From NCBI GenBank assembly GCA_963815645.1, contig CAWFHL010000001.1, forward strand, positions 2,232,001 through 2,296,000: a stretch of DNA of 64,000 nt, in the 5' to 3' direction. The notes beneath the pieces were generated by a model. It made no database searches. It saw only the letters and a list, made by a program, of their open reading frames with translations, and was not told where the DNA came from. This DNA is from JBBRHQ01 sp963815645. GTDB taxonomy: Bacteria > Actinomycetota > Thermoleophilia > Solirubrobacterales > 70-9. The number at the start of each line of letters is the position of its first letter. Within the stretch, counting starts at the first letter, position 1. Shown piece by piece: positions 50,445 through 59,071 of this stretch. Made by a program: the position numbers and the translations under genes.

Positions 50445-50458
50445 CTTGAGTAATCAAG
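50445..50458. promoter_or_regulatory. candidate MarR operator
   Basis: CTTGA (50445-50449) and TCAAG (50454-50458) form a palindrome around GTAA, next to a TACACT -10-like hexamer (50441-50446) upstream of a marR-type gene in an AT-richer patch. Autoregulation is inferred. Confidence 0.4.
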
Positions 50459-50907
50459 CAAGTCGCCGGAAACCCGCCTCAGCCAGAGCTGCGAGCGCCG
50501 GAGGCCTGGCTCGACTTCCTCCGCGCCCACGCGGCGATCAACCGCGAGCTCGATCTCTCGATGCGGGATCGCCATCAGCTCAGCCTCAACGAGTACGAGG
50601 TGCTGCTGCAACTCTGGCTGGCGGAGGATCGCCGCCTGCGCCGGGTCGACCTGGCACAGCGGTTGCTCGTCACCCAGGGGGGTATCACCCGCCTGCTCGC
50701 CGTGCTCGAGCGCGCCGGCCTGGTCGAGCGGGTCCCATGTCCCGACGATGGCCGCGTCGCCTACGCGCAGCTGACCGGGGCGGCGCCCGTCGCCTCGAGG
50801 CGGCCCGCCGGGACCACCTGGCCGAGGTCAAGCGCCTCTTCGCCGACCGGTTTGACCCGGCCGAGCTGGCCTCGCTCGGAGAGCTCCTCTCCCGCCTGCG
50901 CCCCTAG
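50446..50907 (+). CDS. MarR family transcriptional regulator (frameshifted)
   Basis: About 150 residues. The middle frame reads EAWLDFLRAHAAINRELDLS, MRDRHQLSLNEYEVLLQLWL, QRLLVTQGGITRLLAVLERA and LVERVPCPDDGRVAYAQLT (winged helix and wing). After a base shift near 50780 it continues in another frame as RLEAARRDHLAEVKRLFADR and ends at TAG 50907. The N-terminus is uncertain: the middle frame has no start codon between an upstream stop and ATG 50561, so a shift near 50470 from TTG 50446 is likely. The target gene is not obvious; CapA follows on the same strand. Confidence 0.72.
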   Translation: MSNQASRRKPASARAASAGGLARLPPRPRGDQPRARSLDAGSPSAQPQRVRGAAATLAGGGSPPAPGRPGTAVARHPGGYHPPARRARARRPGRAGPMSRRWPRRLRAADRGGARRLEAARRDHLAEVKRLFADRFDPAELASLGELLSRLRP

Positions 50908-51015
50908 CCCCCACGAGGTCGAACGCAAGGTTAGGGCCCCCCTATGGGCACCTAAGGTGCAGTTCGGCTGAGAGGTTGACCCGGATGGCTCCGGTGCGAG
51001 CGGCAGAATGGGGCC

Positions 51016-52278
51016 ATGTCGGAGGCCAGCGAGAGGTCGCGGGCGCGGCAGGCCCGCCGGGCGGTGGGAGAGCAGCGCCCCTCGCGTCCCTCGCGGCGCT
51101 CCATCTACCGGCGCCGCAGAGTCGCCGCGGTCGGCATCCTCGCGGTGCTCATCCTGCTCGTCGTGCTGGTCATCCGCGGCGCCGACAGCAACGCGCCGCA
51201 GCTGACGCCCGAACAGGCCAAGCTGGCGGCCCGGGCCGAGAACCCGGTCCACTTCACGATGTCGTTCAGCGGCGACATCCTGATCCACTCCTTCCTCTGG
51301 GAGCGGGCGCTCGCCAACGGGGGCGGCTCGAAGTACGACTTCGCGCCGATGTTCTCCGAGCTGGCGCCCTACGTGGCGGACGTCGACGTCGGGGTCTGCC
51401 ATGTCGAGACGCCGATGACCTCGAGCGAGCCGACCAGCTACCCGATCTTCAACACCCCCACCGACCTGGCCACGGGAATCAAGTCGAGCGGCTGGGATGC
51501 CTGCGACACCGCCTCCAACCACTCGCTCGACCAGCACCAGTCGGGGGTCGACCAGACGGGCAAGGCGCTGGACAAGGCCGGGGTCAAGCACACCGGCTCG
51601 TTCCCCTCGGCGGCGGCCCGCCGCAAGCCGCTGATCCTCGACGCCAACGGGGTGAAGGTCGGCTACATCGCCTACACCGACTTCACCAACGGAATCCCGC
51701 TGCCGCACCCCTGGTCGGTCAACTACGTCGCCTACAACCAGGACGTCGGGCCGAAGGCGAAGCGGATCCTCGCCGACGCCAAGCGCGATCGCAAGGCCGG
51801 GGCCGAGGCGGTGATCGTGACCATGCAGTGGGGCGATGAGAACTCGACCACGCCGAACGACTCCCAGATGGCCCTGGCCAAGGCGCTGACCAAGTCGCCG
51901 CTGATCACCGCGATCGTCGGCCAGGGCCCCCACGTCGTGCAGCCGATCGAGAAGATCAACGGCAAGTTCGTCGTCTTCAGCGAGGGCAACCTGGTCTCCA
52001 ACCAGAGCGCCGCCGCCGGCCTCCCCGCCGAGACCCAGTACGGCCTGGTGGCGATCCTCCACATGGTCGCCGACGGCAGGGGCGTCCACGTGCAGCGGAT
52101 CACCTACGTCCCCACCTGGGTGCGGCTGACCGACTACGTGGTCCTCCCGGTGGGGATCGGCCTGCGCAAGGACCCGGCCAACGCCTCCAGCCTCCGTGAC
52201 GCCTACGACACGGTCGTCTCGATCGCCGGCCGGGCGAAGGACATCCAGCCCCAGCCGCGGCAGCTGCCGCCGGGCTGA
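51016..52278 (+). CDS. CapA family protein (poly-gamma-glutamate synthesis type, metallophosphatase-like)
   Basis: A 420-residue membrane-anchored protein with one N-terminal helix (VAAVGILAVLILLVVLVIRG). The extracytoplasmic domain shows CapA/PgsA marks: FTMSFSGDILIHSFLWERAL, APYVADVDVGVCHVETPMTS, SSGWDACDTASNHSLDQHQS and AVIVTMQWGDENSTTPNDSQ, QGPHVVQPIEKINGKFVVFS. The fold is a calcineurin-like phosphoesterase; in Bacillus it is needed for capsule poly-gamma-glutamate. Capsule synthesis genes are absent here, so the role is uncertain. Intact frame. Confidence 0.88.
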   Translation: MSEASERSRARQARRAVGEQRPSRPSRRSIYRRRRVAAVGILAVLILLVVLVIRGADSNAPQLTPEQAKLAARAENPVHFTMSFSGDILIHSFLWERALANGGGSKYDFAPMFSELAPYVADVDVGVCHVETPMTSSEPTSYPIFNTPTDLATGIKSSGWDACDTASNHSLDQHQSGVDQTGKALDKAGVKHTGSFPSAAARRKPLILDANGVKVGYIAYTDFTNGIPLPHPWSVNYVAYNQDVGPKAKRILADAKRDRKAGAEAVIVTMQWGDENSTTPNDSQMALAKALTKSPLITAIVGQGPHVVQPIEKINGKFVVFSEGNLVSNQSAAAGLPAETQYGLVAILHMVADGRGVHVQRITYVPTWVRLTDYVVLPVGIGLRKDPANASSLRDAYDTVVSIAGRAKDIQPQPRQLPPG

Positions 52279-52298
52279 GGGCGAGGAGGCCTCCCCGC

Positions 52299-53007
52299 TC
52301 AGCTCGGGGTGGGCCGGATCCGGCGGCTGTGCTCACCCGCCAAGCGCGCGAGAACTTCGGCGAGGCTCTCCGGGTCCTCTGCCATCGGAAAGTGTCCGCC
52401 GCCGATCTCGATCGGTTCGACGCCGAGCAGCTCCCGCGCCATGAATCGCTCCCAGCCGGGCTCGAAGAACTCGTCCTCGCTGGCGTAGACCAGGGCGGCG
52501 GCGACATCGGGATGGCCGCGGCATCGGGAAGTCGTCCGCCGGTGGCCCCGTCGGACGGAGGTCCCTCGGCCAGCTCCTCGGCCGTCCCGCGGCTGAGGCG
52601 CGGGTACATCGCGTCAATCGCTGCATCCCGCTCCCAGGCGCTCGTCCCGTCGGGACCCGGCTGGCGGAAACGGAAAGCCGGGTCTGAAGACCTGCGGTGC
52701 ACCCGGCGGGGCAGGGAACGGGTTGAGCCGCGGGCAGAGGTGGACCAGCAGCGGCTCGTCGAGCCGGTCGGCGACCAGCGCCCCGTATCCGGATGCCGCC
52801 GAGTGGGCGACGATGACGACATCGCCCCGGACCTCCTGCAGCGCGCAGCAGAACGGGCTCGACGCGCTCCTCCCAACCCGTCGTCGGATCGTCGATCGGC
52901 AGGTCGGGTGCCAGCGCCGCGTGGCCCCGGGCTCCAGCGGTCCGATCAATCCGTCGCCACGATGAGCTGTCGTGCCAGCTGCCGTGGATCAGGGCGAACG
53001 TGCTCAC
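52299..53007 (-). CDS. alpha/beta hydrolase (frameshifted several times)
   Basis: Reassembled from at least three frames: MSTFALIHGSWHDSSSWRRI (oxyanion HGSWH), ALAPDLPIDDPTTGWEERV, VVIVAHSAASGYGALVADRL (nucleophile Ser in AHSAAS), GTAEELAEGPPSDGATGG and the end GGGHFPMAEDPESLAEVLAR (catalytic His). This is a small esterase or epoxide-hydrolase-like enzyme of about 235 residues. Shifts lie near 52860, 52680 and 52510. Starts 13 bp after the stop of the LhgO-like gene, so they are probably co-transcribed. Substrate unknown. Confidence 0.65.
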
Positions 53008-53020
53008 CGGGCCGCGCCGC

Positions 53021-54248
53021 CTACTCCTCGAGCCGATCGGCGATCAGCCGGGCCAGGGCGAGGGAGGAGGTCGCCGCCGGCGAGGGGGCGTTGCGGACGT
53101 GGACCGCGTGCTCGGTGCGGTGCAGGACGAAGTCGTCGACCAGCTTGCCGTCGCGGGCCAGCGCCTGGGCCCTGATCCCGGCCGGGCCGTGGCTGACCCG
53201 GGCGCCGCGCATCTCGGGGACGAAGCGGGCCGCCTCGGCGACGAAGGAGCGGCGGCTGGCGGCGCGGCGGATCTCCTCGAGGCCGGTTCGCCAGTGGCGC
53301 CGCGCCATCCGCCAGGTGCCGGGCCAGGCAAGGGTGGCGCCGATGTCGCGGGGGCGGATCGTCGTCAGCCGGTAGGCGTCGCGGGCCGGCGCCAGCAGGG
53401 CGCTGGGGCCGATCAGCAGCTCTCCGTGCGATGTTCCGGGTGAGGTGGGCGCCGAGGAAGGGCAGGTCGGGATCGGGCACCGGGTAGACGTTGGCCCGGA
53501 CCAGCCGGTCGGCCTCGCCCTCGACCCGCAGGTAGCCGCCGCGGAAGGGGACGATCCGCGGGTCCTTCGGCGCCCCGCAGGCGACCGCGAGGCGATCCGA
53601 CCAGAGCCCCGCGCAGAAGACCGCCTGGCCCGCGGTCGTGGCACCCCGGGTGTGCTCGACCGAGATCCCGGATCGCGCGCGGCACCGCGGCGCGCACCGC
53701 GGCGCCCAGGTGGACGCTGCCGCCGGACGCGGTCACGTCCGCAGCGTAGGCGCGGGCGACCGCGACGAAGTCGACGACCCCGGTGGCCGGCGAGTGCAGG
53801 GCCTCGATCCCGCGGGCGTGCGGCTCGATCTCGGCGATCCGATCGCCCCCGAGCGCGGCGCAGGCCCTCGACCCGGTTCTCGGTCCCGCGCCGCTCGAGC
53901 TCGTCGAGCCGCGGCAGCTCCTCTTCGGCGGTTGCGACGATCAGCTTCCCGGAGCGGTCGAAGGCGATGCCCTTCTCCTCGCAGTAGGCGTAGAGGTCGC
54001 GGGCGCCCTCGACGCAGAGCCGCGCCTTCAGCGACCCCGGCGCGTAGTAGATCCCGGCATGGACGACGCCGCTGGAGCGCCCCGTCTGGTGGCGCCCGAT
54101 CTCCGGCTCGGCCTCGAGCACGCAGAGCCTCGCCCCGGGCCGGCGCCGCAGCAGCTCGCGGGCGACCGAGAGCCCGATGATCCCGCCGCCGACGATCGCG
54201 ACGTCGCACTCCTTCGGGGGCGGGGAATCGCTGCCTGGCCTGGCTCAC
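53021..54248 (-). CDS. lhgO: FAD-dependent oxidoreductase, L-2-hydroxyglutarate oxidase (LhgO)-like, frameshifted
   Basis: About 405 residues. Repaired N-terminus: KECDVAIVGGGIIGLSVARE (FAD loop), then LEAEPEIGRHQTGRSSGVVH and AGIYYAPGSLKARLCVEGAR, a segment highly typical of L-2-hydroxyglutarate oxidase/dehydrogenase; the C-terminus reads GPAGIRAQALARDGKLVDDF. Start GTG 54248 (VSQARQRFPAP) requires a shift in a C run near 54220; further shifts near 53880, 53640 and 53430. It would oxidise L-2-hydroxyglutarate to 2-oxoglutarate with electrons to the quinone pool. Divergent from the crotonase at 54345. Confidence 0.78.
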
Positions 54249-54344
54249 GCACCGTGACGTTAGGCGAAGGCCCGGAGCAACCGCCGGCGCCGGGCAAATA
54301 GGCTGCGGGTCGGATCGCCGAACCGAGAGGAAGGAGGGGCGCCA

Positions 54345-55265
54345 GTGGACGAGTTGAGCACGATCGCCTTCGAGCGCGAGGGGCGGATCGCTCGCATCAC
54401 CCTCGACCGGCCGGAGCGCGGCAACGGCATCACCAACCGGATGGCGGCCGAGCTCGCCGCCTGCGTCGAGGAGGCGAACCTCGACCCCGCGATCCACGCG
54501 ATCGCCCTGGCCGGCAACGGCAGCGGCTTCTGCGGCGGCTACGACCTGGTCGCCTCCGCCGAGGGCGAGATGGCGGGGATCTCCGCCGAGGCGCCCGCAG
54601 GGCTCGCCCGCTCGACCCGGCGGTGATCGCCGCCAACCATGCCCCGGAGAGCAACTGGGACCCGGTCACCGACTTCCAGTTCATGTCGCGCAACGTGCGC
54701 GGCTTCATGAGCCTCTTCCACTCGGAGAAGCCGGTGCTCTGCAAGGTGCACGGCTACTGCGTCGCCGGGGGCACGGACATGGCGCTCTGCTCCGACCTGC
54801 TGGTGATCGCCGAGGACGCGAAGATCGGCTATCCGCCGGCCCGGGTCTGGGGCTCGCCGACCACCGCGATGTGGGCGCACCGGGTCGGGGTGATGCGCGC
54901 AAAGCGGCTGCTGCTGACGGGCGATTCGCTGACCGGGGCCGAGGCCGCGGAGTGGGGGCTGGCGACCGAGGCGGCGCCGCGGAGCGAGCTCGACGCCCGC
55001 TTCGAGCGCCTCATCGCCAGAGTCGCCCGGCTGCCGATCAACCAGCTGGTGATGATGAAGCTGCTGACCAACCAGGTGCGCCTACGCGCAGGGTCTTCAC
55101 CAGACCCAGATCCTCGGGACCTTCTTCGACGGGATCACCCGGCACACCGAGGAGGGCCACGGCTTCGTGCGGCGCGCCGCCGAGGCGGGCTTCAAGGAGG
55201 CGGTCCGCGAACGCGACGAGCCCTTCGGCGACTTCGGGCTCGAGGGCTTCGGGATCAACCAATAG
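54345..55265 (+). CDS. enoyl-CoA hydratase/isomerase family protein (frameshifted)
   Basis: About 305 residues. GTG 54345 opens MDELSTIAFEREGRIARITL; AGNGSGFCGGYDLVASAEGE and VLCKVHGYCVAGGTDMALCS form the oxyanion hole. AEDAKIGYPPARVWGSPTTA carries the loop around the first catalytic position, with Pro-Pro-Ala in place of Pro-Glu. Shifts near 54600 and 55090 are needed; the last frame ends DFGLEGFGINQ at TAG 55265. Resembles larger actinobacterial crotonases with the insertion NWDPVTDFQFMSRNVRGFMS. Followed 36 bp later by a thioesterase gene, suggesting acyl-CoA chemistry. Confidence 0.78.
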
Positions 55266-55301
55266 GGTCCGCCGCGGTGCCGCCGCCGGACAAATTCAGA
55301 G

Positions 55302-55706
55302 GTGACGCCGGAGTCGATCCGCGAGCGGGTGGCGGGCTTCTTTCCGGGCCGGCTCGGCATCGATCCCGTGGAGATCAGCGACACCAGGGCGACCGGCCGC
55401 GTCGTGGTCGACGAGCGCCACCTGCACCCCGGCGGTTACGTCCACGGCGGCGCCTGGGTCGCCCTCGCCGACAGCGTCGCCGCCTGGGGGACCTTCCGGA
55501 ACCTCCCGCCGGGGCATGACTTCACCACGGTCGAGATGAAGCTCAACGTGTTCGCCGCGGCGGCCGAGGGCGACGAGCTGATCGCCACCGCCGAGCCGCA
55601 TCACATCGGTGCCCGTACCCAGGTCTGGGAGGTGCGAATCCACCGCGCCGAGCGCCAGGTGGCGCTGTTCACCGTCACCCAGTTCGTGATCGAGCCCGGG
55701 GACTGA
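55302..55706 (+). CDS. PaaI-type hot-dog thioesterase
   Basis: A 134-residue single hot-dog protein starting at GTG 55302. Family marks: RHLHPGGYVHGGAWVALADS (H-x-G-G-x-x-x-x-L-A-D) and TTVEMKLNVFAAAAEGDELI. Such enzymes release CoA from phenylacetyl-CoA, hydroxybenzoyl-CoA or other acyl-CoAs. It sits between a crotonase and a sulfatase (3-bp gap to the latter), which suggests one transcript. Confidence 0.88.
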   Translation: MTPESIRERVAGFFPGRLGIDPVEISDTRATGRVVVDERHLHPGGYVHGGAWVALADSVAAWGTFRNLPPGHDFTTVEMKLNVFAAAAEGDELIATAEPHHIGARTQVWEVRIHRAERQVALFTVTQFVIEPGD

Positions 55707-55709
55707 GCG

Positions 55710-57384
55710 ATGGCGGCTGCCGAGCGGACCCGGCCACCCAACATCGTCCTGCTGATCACCGATCAGCAGCGGGCGACGAGGCACTGGCCCGAGGATCCGG
55801 GGTGGCTCCGGGAGCTGATGCCGAACCAGGCGGAGTTGGCGCGCACCGGCCTGAGCTTCACCAACGCCTTCTGCAACACGGCGATGTGCTCGCCCAGCCG
55901 CTCGACTCTGTTCACCGGTCTCTACCCGGCCCGCCACGGCGTACCGCTCACCCTGACCGCCGCCGACCTGAAGCCCGACCCGCGCAACACGCCGGCGGTG
56001 ACCCGCGAGCTGGTCGAGATCCTGCGGCGGCCGGGCTCCCCGCGCCGCCGGGCGCTTCGCGGCTTCGCCCGCGGGGCGCTGCGGCGGACGACGGGCGGGG
56101 GAGAGCCGGAGCTCTCGCCCTCCATTCCGAATCTCGCCGGAATGCTCCGCTCGGCCGGCTACGAGGTCGCCTACAAGGGCAAGTGGCATCTGACCCAGCC
56201 GCTCGAGCAGAGCGGCTGGGGCGGTGGCGACGCCGAGAGGATCGAGCGGGACTTCGGGTTCGCCGACTGGGACCCGCCCGACGCCGGGGAGAACGCCAAG
56301 GCCGAGAACTTCGGGGGCGGCAACGTCGGGCCACTCGGCCAGGGCTGGGACGAGCTCTACATCCGCGGAGTCGAGCGCTGGCTGGGCCGGGCCGATCTCC
56401 CCGAGCCCTTCTGCCTGGTGGTCTCGCTGGTCAACCCGCACGACGTCCTCGGCTACCCGGCCTCCTACCGGCGCGGCGGCTACACGGACGCCGCCTTCCG
56501 AGACCTCGGGGTCGGGCCTGCCGCCGACGATCGACGAGGACCTGACCTCGAAGCCGAGCGCCCACACCTTGATGCAGATGGGGATGACCGCCTACATGGG
56601 CTCCCTCAGCAGCCGCCGAGCGCAGTTCGACTACGTCAACTTCTACGCCTACCTGCACCGGGTCGTCGATCGCCACATCGGCCGCCTGCTGGCCTGCCTC
56701 GGAGACCCCGCGAGCCCCGACTCGCTTCGCTCGCGGACGCTGATCGTGCGCACCTCCGATCACGGCGAGATGGGGCTTTCCCACGGCGGCCTGCGGCAGA
56801 AGGCCTTCAACGTCTACGAGGAGACGATCCACATCCCGCTGCTCGTCTCCAATCCGGCGCTCTTCCCGCAGCCGGGCCGCTCGCCGGCGCTCGCCTCGCT
56901 GATCGACGTGCTGCCGACCATCGCCACCCTCTCGGGGGCCGAGGCTCCGCCGGGCACGCAGGGTCGCGACCTCTCGCCGATGCTCGCACGGCACGCCTCG
57001 CCGGCCGGGGATGGCGACGCTCCCGGGATCGACTTCGGCGCGCTCCGCGAGCATCCGGGCCCCTCCGACTCGGTCCAGGAGTCCCTTCACTTCACCTACG
57101 ACGACCATCAGGCGGGCACAGCGATGGCCGACGCGCCCGGCCAGCCGAACCGTGTCCGGTGCCTGCACGACGGCCTGCGCAAGTACGCCGTCTACCTCGA
57201 CCCCGAGGGAAAGATGGCGCCCGAGTACGAGATGTACGACCTCGAACGCGACCCCGAGGAGCGCCAGAACCTGTTGGACGTTCACACCGGCGAGGCCCGA
57301 TCCTCCCGGGACCGGCTGCTGCGCGAGGAGCTTGGCGAGCGGCTGCGTGCGGCGATGGCCGAGCTCGGCACCGCCGTGTCCTAG
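55710..57384 (+). CDS. sulfatase family hydrolase (one frameshift)
   Basis: About 557 residues. N-terminal RPPNIVLLITDQQRATRHWP provides metal-ligand Asp; the formylglycine motif is MCSPSRSTLFTGLYPARHG (C-x-P-S-R), so the Cys should be converted to formylglycine. GYEVAYKGKWHLTQPL and IVRTSDHGEMGLSHGGLRQK supply further active-site Lys, His and Asp. A base shift near 56520 separates the two halves. Choline- or aryl-sulfatase-like; the substrate is not determined. No anaerobic or FGE-type maturase gene is visible in the window. Stop TAG shares the palindrome CTAG with the convergent flavin reductase gene. Confidence 0.87.
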
Positions 57385-57962
57385 GCGGCCACCGCCTCCT
57401 CGCCTTCTTCCCGGGCCGCCGCGAAGCGGGACAGCTCGTCGAGCAGAGCCGCGACCTCCTCGCGGGTTCCGGCATCGGCGAGCTGGTTATCCTCGAAGCG
57501 CCCGTCCACCCGGCCCAGGGTGAGCTCGGTGTCGAGCAGCTGCGCCCCGGCGATCGCCAGCACACGCCGCAGCCCTTCCTGCGCCCAGGCGGCGCCGAAG
57601 GGGGAGGGGCTGGAGCCGATCACCGCCACCGGCTTCGACGCCAGGGCCGATGATCCATGGGGCCGCGAAGCCCAGTCCACTGCGTTCTTCAGGGCGCCGG
57701 GGACCGAGCCGTTGTATTCGGGAGTCGCCACCAGGAGAGCATCGGCCGCGGCGATTCTCTTCCTCAGATCGGCCACCGGCTCCGGTGCCGACCCCTCGAC
57801 CTCGAGATCCTCGTTGTAGGCGGGAAGCCCGGCCAGCCCTTGGTACAGCTCCACCTCCGCCCCGGCCGGAGCGAGCTCGTGCGCTGCGCGCAGGAGCCCG
57901 GTCGAGTAGGAGCCTTCGCGGAGACTGCCCGAGATGGCCAGGATCCTCATCGCGCGCCTCAC
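57381..57962 (-). CDS. NADPH-dependent FMN reductase (flavodoxin-like)
   Basis: About 190 residues. The FMN-binding loops of the FMN_red family are seen: RILAISGSLREGSYSTGLLR (phosphate loop) and ADALLVATPEYNGSVPGALK then NAVDWASRP. The start is GTG 57962, overlapping the YceI stop (GTGA), or ATG 57950 (MRILAIS). It reduces FMN or quinones/azo compounds with NAD(P)H. Coupling with YceI suggests a joint role in quinone or isoprenoid redox. Confidence 0.9.
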   Translation of the reverse strand: MRRAMRILAISGSLREGSYSTGLLRAAHELAPAGAEVELYQGLAGLPAYNEDLEVEGSAPEPVADLRKRIAAADALLVATPEYNGSVPGALKNAVDWASRPHGSSALASKPVAVIGSSPSPFGAAWAQEGLRRVLAIAGAQLLDTELTLGRVDGRFEDNQLADAGTREEVAALLDELSRFAAAREEGEEAVAA

Positions 57963-58516
57963 TCGGTGCGGCCGGCCTCGACCGACAGCACCAGGCGCAC
58001 CTTCTCGCCGACGACCGAGGCTCCGTTGGCGAGCTTGCTGTTCCAGCTGATCCCGTACTCGGTGCGGTCCAGCTCACCGACCGCGGCGAGGCTGATGCGG
58101 TCGCCTCCGTCAGGGCCGACGCCGACTCCCTCGACCGTGAGGTCGAGCTCGATCGGGCGGGTAACGCCCCGCAGGGTGAGATCGCCGCGGAGCGTGTAGC
58201 GACGCTCGCCCGCGCCCTCGACAGAGGTGGAGGCGAAGCGCGCCTGAGGGTGCTGCTCGGCGGCGAAGAAGTCCTCGCTGGCGAGGTGGGTCGCGAGCGA
58301 CTCGTCGTCGACGTCGATGCTCGCGACGTCGATCGTGCCCTGGATCCCGTTCAGCGCCCCATTCGAGGTGACGATGCGACCCTCGTAGCTGCCGAAGCGT
58401 CCGCGGAAGGTGGAGATGCCGAGGTGCTTGACCTCGAAGCCGATGCGGCTGTGGACCGGGTCGATCGCCCAGGTGCCGGACTCGAGTGCCCGCTGCTCGG
58501 TGGTTGCGGTGGTCAT
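57959..58516 (-). CDS. YceI family protein
   Basis: A 185-residue lipocalin-like protein without a signal peptide. Typical segments: WAIDPVHSRIGFEVKHLGIS (D-x-x-H-S-x-x-F-x-V-x-H), FRGRFGSYEGRIVTSN, HPQARFASTSVEGAGERRYT, LRGDLTLRGVTRPIELDLTV. Members bind polyisoprenoids or quinones. Together with the flavin reductase and a divergent MarR it forms a module resembling MarR-controlled stress or quinone-response loci. Expression is probably repressed by the divergent MarR protein. Confidence 0.92.
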   Translation of the reverse strand: MTTATTEQRALESGTWAIDPVHSRIGFEVKHLGISTFRGRFGSYEGRIVTSNGALNGIQGTIDVASIDVDDESLATHLASEDFFAAEQHPQARFASTSVEGAGERRYTLRGDLTLRGVTRPIELDLTVEGVGVGPDGGDRISLAAVGELDRTEYGISWNSKLANGASVVGEKVRLVLSVEAGRTE

Positions 58517-58548
58517 CTGCTTCCTCCTATTAGTTGCCTGTGCATTTA

Positions 58549-58606
58549 TTGCTCACGCAACAACAGTAGCAGGGTTAATTGCAGTGTCAACAATTGCGGT
58601 TACAAT
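58549..58606. promoter_or_regulatory. divergent promoter/operator region between yceI and marR
   Basis: An AT-rich island. TTGC-TCAC-GCAA (58549-58560) is a palindrome, and the motif ATTGC recurs at 58548-58552, 58578-58582 and 58593-58597. On the plus strand TTGCAG (58579-58584) and TACAAT (58601-58606) with a 16-nt spacer make a good promoter; its start would coincide with the ATG at 58613, so the marR mRNA is probably leaderless. Confidence 0.6.
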
Positions 58607-58612
58607 GACGGT

Positions 58613-59071
58613 ATGGCAGCCACTCCCCAGACGACGACGATGCCGGACCCGAAGCTGGAGGCCTGGCGCTCCCTGCTCCAGGCCCACACGGCGCTGACCG
58701 CGAGCGTCGGGAGGGCCCTGGCCGAGGAGGACCTGCCGCCACTCACCTGGTACGACGTCCTCTCGACCCTGGAGCGTGCTCCTGATAAGGCGGCGCGCCC
58801 CCGCGACCTGGGCTGCGGGGTCTCGATCAGCCGCAGCGGCCTGACCAGGCTGCTGGACAGGATGGAGTCGGCGAACCTGGTCGAGCGGGTCGCTGCCCCT
58901 CCGACCGGCGGGGAACCTGGGTTGTCCTCACCGACGCCGGTGGGCGGATGCTTACGAGGATGCGACCTGTCTACGAGAGCGAGCTGGCCGAGACATTCGC
59001 CGTCGGGTTCAGCGACGAGGAGGCGGAGACGCTCAGCCGCCTCCTCTCCCGCGTCGGATCAGTCGGCTAGC
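58613..59071 (+). CDS. MarR family transcriptional regulator (frameshifted)
   Basis: About 152 residues. KLEAWRSLLQAHTALTASVG, LTWYDVLSTLERAPDKAARP, SISRSGLTRLLDRMESANLV (recognition helix) and VERVAAPSDRRGTWVVLTDA (wing) are as expected for MarR; the wing is restored by a one-base shift near 58895-58905. The alternate frame ends ETLSRLLSRVGSVG at TAG 59071. It probably represses the divergent yceI-flavin reductase operon. The last 39 bp overlap the end of the convergent P-type ATPase gene. Confidence 0.8.
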
